The position numbers and the translations under genes are program-made. DNA of 64,000 nt from the NCBI RefSeq assembly GCF_009176305.1, contig NZ_BLAJ01000004.1:62001-126000 (forward strand), read 5' to 3'. The notes beneath the pieces are model-generated. The model saw nothing but the letters and a program-made list of their open reading frames with translations. It had not been told where the DNA came from and made no database searches. Positions 10,264 through 18,830 of this stretch are shown here, in pieces. Each line of letters starts with the position of its first letter. Position 1 is the first letter of the stretch. This DNA comes from Martinezella dioscoreae (lineage in GTDB: Bacteria; Pseudomonadota; Alphaproteobacteria; Rhizobiales; Rhizobiaceae).

Positions 10264-11480
10264 TGGAATATCCCCGGTTCGGGAAACTCGCCGTCGAGGA
10301 ACCAGGTCCCGACATTGCGGGTCTTGTATTCGGCGGGGTTGTGAAGCGTGTGGATGCGCACGTTGCGCCAGAAGCGATCAAAATCGAGTGGCCTGACGGC
10401 GGATCGTGCACCCATGACCTCGAAGATCTCGCTCGTCACCTCCAGCGCGACGCGTCCGGCAAGCACATTGGCGGAGGCGACCGCGATCGCCGCTTCACCG
10501 CGCTCCTTCGCCGTCAAATCGTGTCCCTTCGCATAAACGGCATCAACCGCCGCCAAAGCCCGGTCGGCAAGCGCCGTTGCCGCCTGTACCTTGATCCACA
10601 GCTCGCCATATTGCCTCTTGATCCATGGATCGTCGGAATGGCGCTCGACACCGGAATAGATCCAAGGCCGCGATTTCGTGACGGTATAGTCGCGCGCCGC
10701 TGCCAATGCTCCCTGTGCGGAGCCGACAAACACGTTGAGGAGCACGCTCTGCTGCTGCAATGGTGCCAATAGGGCGATCGGATCCTGCGGGCGCTCCGGC
10801 AGGATCTCTTCGTCGCTGATCTCGACATCCTTGTAGAGAACACGGCCGCTCCCGGTCTGCCGCTGGCCGATCCCGTCCCAATCGTCCGTGATGGTGATGC
10901 CGTTGCGGTCGGCCGGTATATAGGCAAAGCTCCGCTTGTTGGTGTTCTCGTCTTCCCAGGCGACCATCAGATAGTCGGCGACATGCGAACCCGAGGCGAA
11001 CGGCCTGAAGCCGTTGAGGATGACCTTTTCCCCTTTCTTTCGACCGAACAGACTTTTCGAGAAACTGTTCGTCGTGTTGCCCCAGAACCAGCGACCGGTC
11101 GCGGAGCGGCGCAGGATGTCTTGGGATCGCTCATCGCGGAGCGTGGTAACGGCGTTTTGCAGCGGGCTGAAATGATAGCCATAGAGATGACCGAGCGAAC
11201 CGTCTACCTTGGCGAATTCACGCACGATGCGCATGGCGGTGGAGTAGGGTTCGCCGGCACCGCCGAATTCCTTCGGGATGACCAGATTGACGAGGCCGCT
11301 CTCCTTCAGGAGCCTGATCTGCTCGGCGGGCCTGCCGCCAGATTGATCTCTCTCGATGGCATCGAGGGCAAATATATCTCGAAGCTCCACGGCTTTGGCG
11401 AGATGGGGATTCGATTGATCCGCCTCGAAAAGGGAGGGTGGAGGATAGGGTGGCTCGAAGCCATCTGGTTTCATGGTCAT
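10260..11480 (-). CDS. Acyl-CoA dehydrogenase-fold monooxygenase (DszC/SfnB-like)
   Basis: A 406-residue flavoprotein of the acyl-CoA dehydrogenase fold. Seen: AEQIRLLKESGLVNLVIPKE, VDGSLGHLYGYH, the central DDWDGIGQRQTGSG shared by the desulfurising branch, and C-terminal MGARSAVRPLDFDRFWRN. The pattern is shared closely with 13210-14388, so the two are paralogues. It is coupled by 4-base overlap to the luciferase-like gene downstream. DszC-type enzymes perform the S- or N-oxidation that precedes C-S or C-N cleavage by a DszA-type partner, which fits this pair. The start may be 11480 or 11474. Confidence 0.85.
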   Translation of the reverse strand: MTMKPDGFEPPYPPPSLFEADQSNPHLAKAVELRDIFALDAIERDQSGGRPAEQIRLLKESGLVNLVIPKEFGGAGEPYSTAMRIVREFAKVDGSLGHLYGYHFSPLQNAVTTLRDERSQDILRRSATGRWFWGNTTNSFSKSLFGRKKGEKVILNGFRPFASGSHVADYLMVAWEDENTNKRSFAYIPADRNGITITDDWDGIGQRQTGSGRVLYKDVEISDEEILPERPQDPIALLAPLQQQSVLLNVFVGSAQGALAAARDYTVTKSRPWIYSGVERHSDDPWIKRQYGELWIKVQAATALADRALAAVDAVYAKGHDLTAKERGEAAIAVASANVLAGRVALEVTSEIFEVMGARSAVRPLDFDRFWRNVRIHTLHNPAEYKTRNVGTWFLDGEFPEPGIFQ

Positions 11481-11492
11481 GACGGCCTCATT

Positions 11493-11831
11493 CTAATGTA
11501 GGCGCGGAAAGCCGTGCCGCTCGGCAAGCAGCTCGAGGATGCGATTGGTCGAATTGATGAAGCGCGTTCCGTTCCAGTCGCTGGCGTCATCAGGCGGGTT
11601 CTCCGCGAGAATGAGAAGCGGCAGCGACTGGTTTTCCTCGCCGGCAACCTCGATCACCTTTTGGCGTGGTCGCGGGAACGCGACCCTTTCGACATCGATC
11701 GCCGAAGCAAGATCCGGGAATGAGGCGAGCAGTCCCTCGATCGCGTTGCAATAGGGGCAGACGAAGCTGACGCCTGGATGTTTCGGATCGGCAAAGCCGG
11801 GGGAAATGAGGAACAATTTGTCACGAGCCAC
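11493..11831 (-). CDS. DUF3088 family small thioredoxin-like protein
   Basis: A 112-residue protein starting MARDKLFLISPGFAD from a GTG codon preceded by AGGAGA. A VCPYCNAIEG segment near residue 25 is a CxxC motif in a thioredoxin-like position, and the C-terminal half has LPLLILAENPPDD. This matches what I know of the DUF3088 family, whose function is not established. It sits between two luciferase-like/DszC-like pairs in one leftward operon, so a redox or cofactor role for those enzymes is possible but unproven. Confidence 0.75.
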   Translation of the reverse strand: MARDKLFLISPGFADPKHPGVSFVCPYCNAIEGLLASFPDLASAIDVERVAFPRPRQKVIEVAGEENQSLPLLILAENPPDDASDWNGTRFINSTNRILELLAERHGFPRLH

Positions 11832-11842
11832 TTGATCTTCTC

Positions 11843-13198
11843 CTATTGCGCCGCGACCGCATTGCCTGCGGAAAAACGATTGGCCGGACGCTTGAGCCCG
11901 AGATTTTCGCGCAGCGTCGCGCCTTCATAGTCGCTGCGGAACAGGCCGCGGCGGCGCAGTTCCGGCACGACAAGCGTGATGAAATCGGCAAGGCCTCCGG
12001 GCATGATGGGCGCCATGATGTTGAAGCCGTCGGCGCCAAAGTTTTCGAAGCGTTCTTCCATGACATCGGCGATCTGTGTGGGCGTCCCAACAACCTGCCA
12101 ATGGCCGCGTGCGCCCGCGATGCGCAGGTAGAGCTGGCGGATGGTCAGGTTTTCGCGGCGCGCGAGATCGAGCACCAGTTCCTGGCGGCTCTTGCCGGCA
12201 TTGGTGACAGGCGGCTCGGGGGGCACGGGACCGTCAAGTGGATAGGAACTCAAGTCGACGCCGGTCAATTGCGAGAGGAGATTAAGACCGACTTCCGGTT
12301 GGATGAGGTTCTGCAGGACCTGGAATTTGTCTTCGGCTTCCGCTTCGCTTCGCCCGACGACAGGAAAGATTCCCGGCAGGATCTTCAAGTCGTCAGGCGA
12401 ACGGCCATATTTGCCGAGCCGGCCCTTGACGTCGGCATAGAAGGCTTTTGCCTCGTCAAGCGTGATCTGCGCGGCGAAGATCGCCTCGGCGGTGCGCGCG
12501 GTCAGTTCCTTGCCGGGCTCGGAGGCTCCGGCCTGCACGACAACCGGCCGCCCCTGCGGCGAGCGTGGAATGTTCAGCGGCCCGCGCACCTTGAAGTGGC
12601 GCCCCTTATGGTCGAGCCTATGCAGTTTTTCGGGATCGAAATACCGGCCGCTCTGACGATCGCGGATGAAGGCATCGTCCTCGAAGCTGTCCCACAGGCC
12701 CAGCACGACATCGGCGAATTCTTCCGCTCGGTCGTAGCGGTCGGCATGCAGAACCTGCGCGTCATGGCCGAAGTTGAAGGCGGCGTCCGGATCGGAGGAG
12801 GTCACGAGGTTCCAGCCGGCGCGGCCGCCGCTTAGGCGGTCGAGTGAACCGAACTGGCGCGCGAGGTTGAAGGGATCGGAAAAACTTGTTGAGGCGGTTG
12901 CGATCAGGCCGATATTGCGGGTGACGCTGGCAAGCGCCGAGAGCAGCGTGATCGGTTCGAACGGATAGATGCCGCTATGCGCCTTCCGGCTTGCCGCATC
13001 CAGGTCCCTCAGACGAGCGGCGACACCGTCGGCAAAGAAGATGGTGTCGAACTTGGCGGCTTCGGCGAGCTTGGCGAGCTCGAGATAGTTCTCGAACTCG
13101 GTACCCACCGATGCTTCCGGATGCCGCCAGGCGGCGACATGGTGGCCGGTGAAGAGCAGGAAGGCGCCGAGCTTGATCTGATCCTTGCGTCTAGCCAT
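11843..13198 (-). CDS. Luciferase-like FMN-dependent monooxygenase (NtaA/SnaA/DszA family)
   Basis: A 451-residue enzyme beginning MARRKDQIKLGAFLLFTGHH. The family segments AAKFDTIFFADG, LSGGRAGWNLVTSSDPDAAF and GRPVVVQAGASEPGKEL are clear, and it ends with the common LRENLGLKRPAN. I trimmed the start to 13198, where AAGGA precedes ATG. It shares most of its motifs with 14695-16050, indicating recent paralogy. The upstream DszC-like gene ends 12 bases before it. Probably oxidises a sulfur- or nitrogen-containing organic compound using reduced FMN from a separate reductase. Confidence 0.88.
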   Translation of the reverse strand: MARRKDQIKLGAFLLFTGHHVAAWRHPEASVGTEFENYLELAKLAEAAKFDTIFFADGVAARLRDLDAASRKAHSGIYPFEPITLLSALASVTRNIGLIATASTSFSDPFNLARQFGSLDRLSGGRAGWNLVTSSDPDAAFNFGHDAQVLHADRYDRAEEFADVVLGLWDSFEDDAFIRDRQSGRYFDPEKLHRLDHKGRHFKVRGPLNIPRSPQGRPVVVQAGASEPGKELTARTAEAIFAAQITLDEAKAFYADVKGRLGKYGRSPDDLKILPGIFPVVGRSEAEAEDKFQVLQNLIQPEVGLNLLSQLTGVDLSSYPLDGPVPPEPPVTNAGKSRQELVLDLARRENLTIRQLYLRIAGARGHWQVVGTPTQIADVMEERFENFGADGFNIMAPIMPGGLADFITLVVPELRRRGLFRSDYEGATLRENLGLKRPANRFSAGNAVAAQ

Positions 13199-13209
13199 GG
13201 AATGTCCTT

Positions 13210-14388
13210 TCAGCGATACATCGCCGGAACGGGGAACTCGCCCGTCAGCAGCCATGTGCCAAGCGTGCGCTTCTTGTACTCGGCGGGATTGTGCAGCGTA
13301 TGGGTCCGCACGTTGCGCCAGAAGCGGTCGAAACCGTTTGCCGTCGTTGCCGATCGCGCGCCCATGACCTCGAAGATCTCGCTGGAGACGGCAAGCCCGA
13401 CTTCGCCGGCATAGACATTGGCCGTGGCTATATCGATGGCGGCGGCGCCACGATCTTCATGCGTCAGGCCCGGTCCCTGGTTAAAGGCCTTATCAAGGCT
13501 CAGCGCCGCCTTATCGGCGAGCTCGATGGCAGCGAGCGTGCGGATGTAGAGATCGCCATATTGCCGCTTGATCCAGGGGTCGTCGGTGTGTTTGTCGACG
13601 CCGGAATAGATCCATGGCCGAGACGATGTCGTCGTGTAAGCCCGGCCTTCTTCCAGCGCGCCCTGGGCGCTGCCGACGAAGACGTTGAGCAGCACGCTTT
13701 GCTGCAGCAGGGAGGTCAGCGACGTATAGGGTGTCAGCGGGACCGCCGGGGAACTGATGAGTTCGTCATCCCCAATCTCGAGGTCGTGAAAGCTGACCGT
13801 GCCGCTGCCGGTCTGGCGCTGGCCGATGCCATCCCAATCGTCCTCGATGACAATGCCGTTTCGATTGGCGGGAACGACCGCGGTCAGGCGCTCGCCCTCG
13901 GCATTTTCGAAGGAGATTTGAATATAGTCTGATATGTGCGAGCCGGAGGAAAACGGGCGCTTGCCGTTGACCAGCCAGCCGCGGCCGATCCGCCTTCCGG
14001 ACGAGGTTTTCGACATGGCGTTGCCGGAATTGCCCCAGACGAAATTGCCGGCGGCGGATGCCCTGAGCAGGCGCTCCCGCTGCACGTCCGACCCCCGAAA
14101 GAGCACGAGGTTCAAGGGGAGGTGGTGGTAGCCGAAGAGATGCGCCAGCGAGCCGTCGGTACGCGCGAATTCACGCACGATCCGCAAGATGGAGAGCCAG
14201 GAAGCGCCGCGACCGCCATATCGGGTCGGAATCTGCGCCGAAGGCAATCCGCTCTCCTTCAGCAGGCGGATCTGTTCGGTCGGCCTGCCACCCAATTTGT
14301 CGCGCTCGACCGCATCCCGGTCGAATGCCCGCCGGAGCTCGACGGCTTTTGCGACAAGGGGATCGGATGTGTGTGATGGGAAAGACAT
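13210..14388 (-). CDS. Acyl-CoA dehydrogenase-fold monooxygenase (DszC/SfnB-like)
   Basis: A 392-residue paralogue of the protein at 10260-11480. Shared blocks include TEQIRLLKESGLPSAQIP, TDGSLAHLFGYHHLPLN, DDWDGIGQRQTGSG and QQSVLLNVFVGSAQGAL. It is the first gene of the leftward operon that runs to 8074, and it is divergent from the luciferase-like/ssu operon starting at 14695. Predicted to bind reduced flavin and oxygenate a small organosulfur or amine substrate. The specific substrate cannot be assigned. Confidence 0.85.
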   Translation of the reverse strand: MSFPSHTSDPLVAKAVELRRAFDRDAVERDKLGGRPTEQIRLLKESGLPSAQIPTRYGGRGASWLSILRIVREFARTDGSLAHLFGYHHLPLNLVLFRGSDVQRERLLRASAAGNFVWGNSGNAMSKTSSGRRIGRGWLVNGKRPFSSGSHISDYIQISFENAEGERLTAVVPANRNGIVIEDDWDGIGQRQTGSGTVSFHDLEIGDDELISSPAVPLTPYTSLTSLLQQSVLLNVFVGSAQGALEEGRAYTTTSSRPWIYSGVDKHTDDPWIKRQYGDLYIRTLAAIELADKAALSLDKAFNQGPGLTHEDRGAAAIDIATANVYAGEVGLAVSSEIFEVMGARSATTANGFDRFWRNVRTHTLHNPAEYKKRTLGTWLLTGEFPVPAMYR

Positions 14389-14694
14389 GTCTGCTTCACG
14401 CCTATGGATTTGAACGGCGCATCGCCGCTTTGAGGCCTGAAGGGTTCGGTGATTGCGGGCCCAAGTCCAGCAATATCTATTTGATCCGTCGGGAAGAAAT
14501 TCTTCTCCCCGCTTATCGAAAAACTTAGGCGACCGCAGTTTCCAGCCGTTACGTGTCGCCGCGAAATGATCTCCGTCGGTTCGACATGTCGCGTGACGAA
14601 GGAATCCGAACTGGTGGCGGTAAATAGAATATAATTTCTATAGATTATAATCTTTAACGTTTAGCCTTCTTCCGCAGCCATGATGGAGAAGACG
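14389..14694. promoter_or_regulatory. Divergent control region of the two flavoenzyme operons
   Basis: A 306-base gene-free region between starts at 14388 (minus) and 14695 (plus). The first 230 bases show no recognised signal. The end nearest 14695 is AT-rich and contains the inverted repeat at 14630-14649. Both operons encode related enzymes, so shared control from here is plausible. Confidence 0.5.
14630..14649. promoter_or_regulatory. AT-rich inverted repeat TATAAT-N8-ATTATA
   Basis: Perfect 6-bp arms around TTCTATAG, 46 bases upstream of the luciferase-like gene start at 14695. It stands out in GC-rich surroundings and could be an operator, or hold a promoter -10 element. No specific regulator is implied. 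Confidence 0.4.
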
Positions 14695-16050
14695 ATGACG
14701 GACAGACAAAGGCAACTGAAGCTCGGGGCTTTTCTTTATCCGACCGGGCACCACATTGCCGCCTGGCGGCATCCGCTGACGCAGGCCGACGCCGGTTCGA
14801 ATTTCGCCCACTATGTCGAGCTGGCGCAAGTCGCCGAAGCTGCGAAGTTCGATCTGATCTTCATGGCTGACGGCGTGGGAACGCGCGGATCCGATACGGA
14901 GGCGCTCCATCGCACGGCCCAGCGTTATGTCGCCCAGTTCGAGCCGATCACCCTGCTTTCCGCTCTCGCGGCGGTGACGAAGAATATCGGCTTCGTGGCG
15001 ACCGCCTCGACCTCCTTCAACGAGCCCTATCACATCGCCCGCAAATTCGCTTCTCTCGATCATATCAGCGGCGGCCGCGCCGGCTGGAACCTCGTGACAT
15101 CGTCCAGCGATCACGAAGCGCATAATTTCGGCAGGGACGAGCATTATGCCCATGCGGAGCGTTACGAACGCGCCGAGGAGTTCGCCGACGTCGTGCTTGG
15201 GCTCTGGGACACCTGGGAGGAAGACGCATTCCCCCGCGATCAACGGAGCGGCGTCTTTTATGAGCCTGAGAAGCAGCACATCCTCAATCACAAGGGTAAG
15301 CACTTCAAGGTGCGGGGGCCGCTGAACGTGTCGCGCACGCCGCAGGGCCACCCAGTGCTCGTGCAGGCAGGCTCGTCCGAGCCGGGAAGGGAGCTCGCCG
15401 CCCGCACCGCGGAAGTCGTCTTTACCGCCCATCAGACCATCGAGGATGCGAGAGCCTTCTACGCGGATATCAAGGGTCGCCTCGCGAAATATGGTCGGGA
15501 CCGAGATGACCTCAAGATCATGCCGGGCATCTTCCCGGTCGTCGGCAGAACGCGCGAGGAAGCGCAGCAAAAATACGCCGAACTTCAGGATCTCGTCCAT
15601 CCGGTGGTCGGCCTCTCAATGCTGAATGGCATGGCAAGCGGTGTCGATCTCTCCCAATATCCGCTCGACGGCCCCGTTCCGGATCTGCCTGAGACCAATG
15701 GCAGCAAGAGCCGCCAGAAATTGTTGCTCGATCTTGCCAGGCGCGAAAGCCTGACGATCCGGGAACTTTATCTCCGTATCGCCGGCGCGCGTGGTCATTG
15801 GCAGATCGTGGGAACGCCGATCGAGATCGCCGATCAGATGGAAGAATGGTTTAGGACGGGTGCTGCCGATGGCTTCAACGTCATGCCGCCGCAACTGCCG
15901 ACCGGTCTCTATGATTTCGTCGAACATGTGTTGCCGGAGCTGCGACGCCGCGGCCTCTTCCGCGGCGATTACGAAGGTTCGACACTACGCGAAAACCTCG
16001 GATTGAGAGTACCTTTGCATCCGGCGCGGCATGCCGTCGCCGCGGAGTAG
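14695..16050 (+). CDS. Luciferase-like FMN-dependent monooxygenase (NtaA/SnaA/DszA family)
   Basis: A 451-residue enzyme, first gene of a rightward operon with an SsuABC-type importer. Motifs: KLGAFLYPTGHHIAAWRHP, AAKFDLIFMADGVG, ISGGRAGWNLVTSSSDHEA, HPVLVQAGSSEPGREL and C-terminal LRENLGLRVP. ATGs at 14680 and 14683 are also in frame, but GGAGAA at 14685-14690 is best spaced for 14695, which also matches the start of the 11843-13198 paralogue. Physical linkage to a sulfonate-type transporter supports oxidative desulfonation or sulfone cleavage of the imported substrate. A partner flavin reductase is not in this operon. Confidence 0.88.
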   Translation: MTDRQRQLKLGAFLYPTGHHIAAWRHPLTQADAGSNFAHYVELAQVAEAAKFDLIFMADGVGTRGSDTEALHRTAQRYVAQFEPITLLSALAAVTKNIGFVATASTSFNEPYHIARKFASLDHISGGRAGWNLVTSSSDHEAHNFGRDEHYAHAERYERAEEFADVVLGLWDTWEEDAFPRDQRSGVFYEPEKQHILNHKGKHFKVRGPLNVSRTPQGHPVLVQAGSSEPGRELAARTAEVVFTAHQTIEDARAFYADIKGRLAKYGRDRDDLKIMPGIFPVVGRTREEAQQKYAELQDLVHPVVGLSMLNGMASGVDLSQYPLDGPVPDLPETNGSKSRQKLLLDLARRESLTIRELYLRIAGARGHWQIVGTPIEIADQMEEWFRTGAADGFNVMPPQLPTGLYDFVEHVLPELRRRGLFRGDYEGSTLRENLGLRVPLHPARHAVAAE

Positions 16051-16056
16051 TCGGCC

Positions 16057-16887
16057 ATGGGCAACTCCCTGCATCTCCAGATCAACCATGTCACCCGCCA
16101 GTTCAAGGTCAACAGTGAGATTTTGACCGCGCTCGACGATGTCAGCCTCGATATCGCCGAGGGTGAATTCGTGACGATCGTCGGAGCGAGCGGCTGCGGA
16201 AAGTCGACGCTGTTGCGCCTTGGTGCCGGCCTTGATCTTCCGACATCGGGATTCGTTGGTCACGCAGGCCGGCCCGTCAAGGAGCCGAGCCTTGAGCGCG
16301 GCATCGTCTTTCAGGAGCCACGGCTTTTCCCCTGGTTGACCGTCGCCCGCAATATCGCGCTCGGGCTCGAGAATTCCGGGCTGTCCAAGGCAGAGAAGAA
16401 CAGGCTCGTCGAATCCCACCTCGAACTTGTCGGGCTTTCCGGCTTCGCAAAGGCCTATCCGCACCAGCTTTCCGGTGGGATGGCGCAGCGCGCCGGCATC
16501 GCGCGGGGATTGGTCAATCGCCCGAATGTCCTATTTCTCGATGAACCCTTTGGCGCGCTCGACGCCATCACCAAAGCAAGGCTGCAGGACGAGTTGCAGA
16601 CGATCTGGGCGAAGGAACGCATCACCATGGTTCTGGTGACGCACGACGTCGAGGAGGCCGTCTATCTCGGCGATCGCGTCGTCGTCATGTCACCCCGGCC
16701 GGGTCGCATCCGTGACATCGTTCCGGTGGACTTGGCGCGCCCACGCGATCGCACCTCCCCGATGCTGGTCGAAATCCGCAATCGGGTGCTTGAGAGCCTC
16801 AACGCCACGACGTCAACGCCTCGCCCGCCAGCGAGCATCACAAGTCCGGCGGTTGAAATCCGGCCTGCGGTCGTCGCAGCAGAATAA
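16057..16887 (+). CDS. Sulfonate/taurine-type ABC transporter ATP-binding protein (SsuB/TauB-like)
   Basis: A 276-residue ATPase with Walker A GASGCGKST (about residues 42-50), Q-loop in IVFQEPRLFPWLTV, signature LSGGMAQRAGIARGL and Walker [13 protein letters not shown]. The RLFPWLTV form and the VTHDVEEAVYLGDRVVVMS segment are characteristic of the SsuB/TauB/NrtD group. The C-terminus is extended by a Pro/Thr-rich tail that is unlikely to be structured. It begins 6 bases after the luciferase-like gene; a GGAG inside that gene serves as ribosome site. Energises import with the genes at 16902, 18010 and 18831. Confidence 0.9.
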   Translation: MGNSLHLQINHVTRQFKVNSEILTALDDVSLDIAEGEFVTIVGASGCGKSTLLRLGAGLDLPTSGFVGHAGRPVKEPSLERGIVFQEPRLFPWLTVARNIALGLENSGLSKAEKNRLVESHLELVGLSGFAKAYPHQLSGGMAQRAGIARGLVNRPNVLFLDEPFGALDAITKARLQDELQTIWAKERITMVLVTHDVEEAVYLGDRVVVMSPRPGRIRDIVPVDLARPRDRTSPMLVEIRNRVLESLNATTSTPRPPASITSPAVEIRPAVVAAE

Positions 16888-16901
16888 TCACGGAGCAACA
16901 G

Positions 16902-17978
16902 ATGAAACTGTCCATTATTTCCCGCTTGGTCGCCGGCGCGACGGTCGCCCTGGGCCTGTTATCCGCCCCGGCCTGGGCGCAGGATCCCCTCGTCATTCAC
17001 GTTGGCTACGCCGCGATCGGCGTCGACAACAAACCCTATGCCGAGGGAACGTCGGCTGCGACGGCTCGCGCCGGCGAATTTCTGGAAAAGGAATTCGCCA
17101 ACGATCCGAACGTCAAGATCGAATGGACTTTCTTCAAGGGTGCCGGGCCGGCGGTGAACGAGGGCTTCGCCAACGACCAGCTCGACTTCGCCTATCAGGG
17201 CGATCTTCCGGCGCTGATTGGGCGGGCAACCGGCCTGAAGACGAAGTTTCTGCTGGCGAGCGGCGCACGCAAGCCGCTTTATCTCGCTGTCGCCAAGGGA
17301 TCCGGCGTCAAGACGATCGAGGATCTGAAGGGCCGCAAGGTCGCGCTGCAGCGCGGTACCAACGGCCACCTCTCCGCAATCAAGATCTTGCAGGCACACG
17401 GATTGACCGAGCGTGACATCCAGGTCGTCAATCTGGATACCGCCGGCACGGTCGCGGCCCTGACCAGCAGGGACATAGATGCGGCTTTTGGCGACACGCA
17501 GCTCATCAATCTCGCGGCGAAGGACAGCGCCGATGTCATCTACACGACGAAGGGTGACGATCCGCGTTTCGGGCGCAATGCCGGCATCATCGGCCGCGAG
17601 GCCTTCATCGACGCCCATCCGCAGATCACGCAGCGTGTCGTCGACGCGTTCGTCAAGGCGGCGCAGTGGTCGTCGGAAGAGCAGAACCGTGCGGCCCTCT
17701 TCGAACTCTGGCACAAGTCCGGCACGCCCGTTCCGATCCTGGAGGAATATTTCCGCAACGATACGCTCACCTATCGCAACTCGCCGCTGATCGACGATCT
17801 CCTGGTCTCGCAGTACAAGGAGCAGGCGATCAAGAGCAAGGAATACGGCCTGATCCGGCGCGATGTCGACCTTAACGGCTGGTTCGAACCGAAATATCTC
17901 AACAATGCGCTGGAAAAGCTCGGGCTGACGAAATTCTGGCAGCCCTATGGCGCCGACGGAAAGCCGGTCGCCTCCTGA
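16902..17978 (+). CDS. Aliphatic sulfonate ABC transporter substrate-binding protein (SsuA-like)
   Basis: A 358-residue secreted binding protein. It has a classic signal peptide (MKLSIISRLVAGATVALGLL, cleavage near AWAQ). The mature part has the family steps EWTFFKGAGPAVNEGFANDQ, DFAYQGDLPALIGRATG, TIEDLKGRKVALQRGTNGH and AALTSRDIDAAFGDTQ, typical of SsuA/TauA/NMT1-type proteins. It should bind the substrate in the periplasm and deliver it to the permeases. CGGAGCAACAG precedes the ATG. Position between the ATPase and permeases confirms one transport operon. Confidence 0.9.
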   Translation: MKLSIISRLVAGATVALGLLSAPAWAQDPLVIHVGYAAIGVDNKPYAEGTSAATARAGEFLEKEFANDPNVKIEWTFFKGAGPAVNEGFANDQLDFAYQGDLPALIGRATGLKTKFLLASGARKPLYLAVAKGSGVKTIEDLKGRKVALQRGTNGHLSAIKILQAHGLTERDIQVVNLDTAGTVAALTSRDIDAAFGDTQLINLAAKDSADVIYTTKGDDPRFGRNAGIIGREAFIDAHPQITQRVVDAFVKAAQWSSEEQNRAALFELWHKSGTPVPILEEYFRNDTLTYRNSPLIDDLLVSQYKEQAIKSKEYGLIRRDVDLNGWFEPKYLNNALEKLGLTKFWQPYGADGKPVAS

Positions 17979-18009
17979 TCGGAGACGCGATCAAGACTAG
18001 GAGATTGGC

Positions 18010-18828
18010 GTGAGCGCTGTTGTCGAGACTACCGGGCGGGCCGGCTTGCCGCTATCGCCAGCAAGGCTCCAGCGCCTTGTCCTTTTCGTGACGGGCCTGA
18101 TCTTTCCGCTTGGCCTGTTTGGCCTCTGGTGGGTTGCCTCCGCCAGGGGCTGGCTGCCGGAGCAGATCCTGCCGCCGCCAGCCTATGTCTACCAGGCCGG
18201 CCGCGACATGATCCTGAGCGGCGAGCTTCTCTATCACACCGGGGTCAGTCTCGGCCGTGTCGTCGTTGGCTTTACCATCGGCGCCGGGCTCGGCCTGTTG
18301 CTCGGCATTGCCATGGGGCTTTCCGAAAGGGTCGAGGACTATGTGAAGCCGCTCTTCCTCGCCTTCGCGCAGATCCCGACGCTCGGATGGATCCCGCTTT
18401 TGATGCTGCTTGTCGGCATCGAGGAGAGCTTGAAGATCATCATCATCGCCAAGGGCGCCATCGTGCCGATGACGATGAACACGCTCGCCGGGGTCCGCGG
18501 CGTCCCGCCGAAATATCTCGAGGTCGGCAGAGCGCTTCGCTTCAGCCGCTGGCAAACCCTGCGCTTGATCGTGCTGCCGGCTGCCGTTCCCTCGATATTC
18601 ACCGGTATCCGTTATGGCCTTACCCATTCCTGGACATCGCTTGTCGGTGTCGAGTTGCTCGCCTCGTCCGAAGGGCTCGGCTACCTGTTGGTCTGGGGGC
18701 GGCAGATGTTCTGGCTCGATACCGTCATCGTCGCGATGATTGCCATCGGACTTGTCGGCTTCGTCATGGACAAGGGGCTGGATCGCACCGAACTGCTGAT
18801 CCAGCGGTGGAAGCGGCGGGAGCTTTGA
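18010..18828 (+). CDS. ABC transporter permease (SsuC/TauC-like), first of two
   Basis: A 272-residue integral membrane protein from a GTG start preceded by AGGAG. About six membrane segments are visible (for example LFVTGLIFPLGLFGLWWVA and VVVGFTIGAGLGLLLGIAMG). The inner-membrane coupling loop AGVRGVPPKYLEVGRALRF carries the EAA-like motif that contacts the ATPase. It belongs with SsuB (16057) and SsuA (16902). A second permease follows after 2 bases, so the channel may be a heterodimer rather than the usual SsuC homodimer. Confidence 0.9.
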   Translation: MSAVVETTGRAGLPLSPARLQRLVLFVTGLIFPLGLFGLWWVASARGWLPEQILPPPAYVYQAGRDMILSGELLYHTGVSLGRVVVGFTIGAGLGLLLGIAMGLSERVEDYVKPLFLAFAQIPTLGWIPLLMLLVGIEESLKIIIIAKGAIVPMTMNTLAGVRGVPPKYLEVGRALRFSRWQTLRLIVLPAAVPSIFTGIRYGLTHSWTSLVGVELLASSEGLGYLLVWGRQMFWLDTVIVAMIAIGLVGFVMDKGLDRTELLIQRWKRREL

Positions 18829-18830
18829 CA

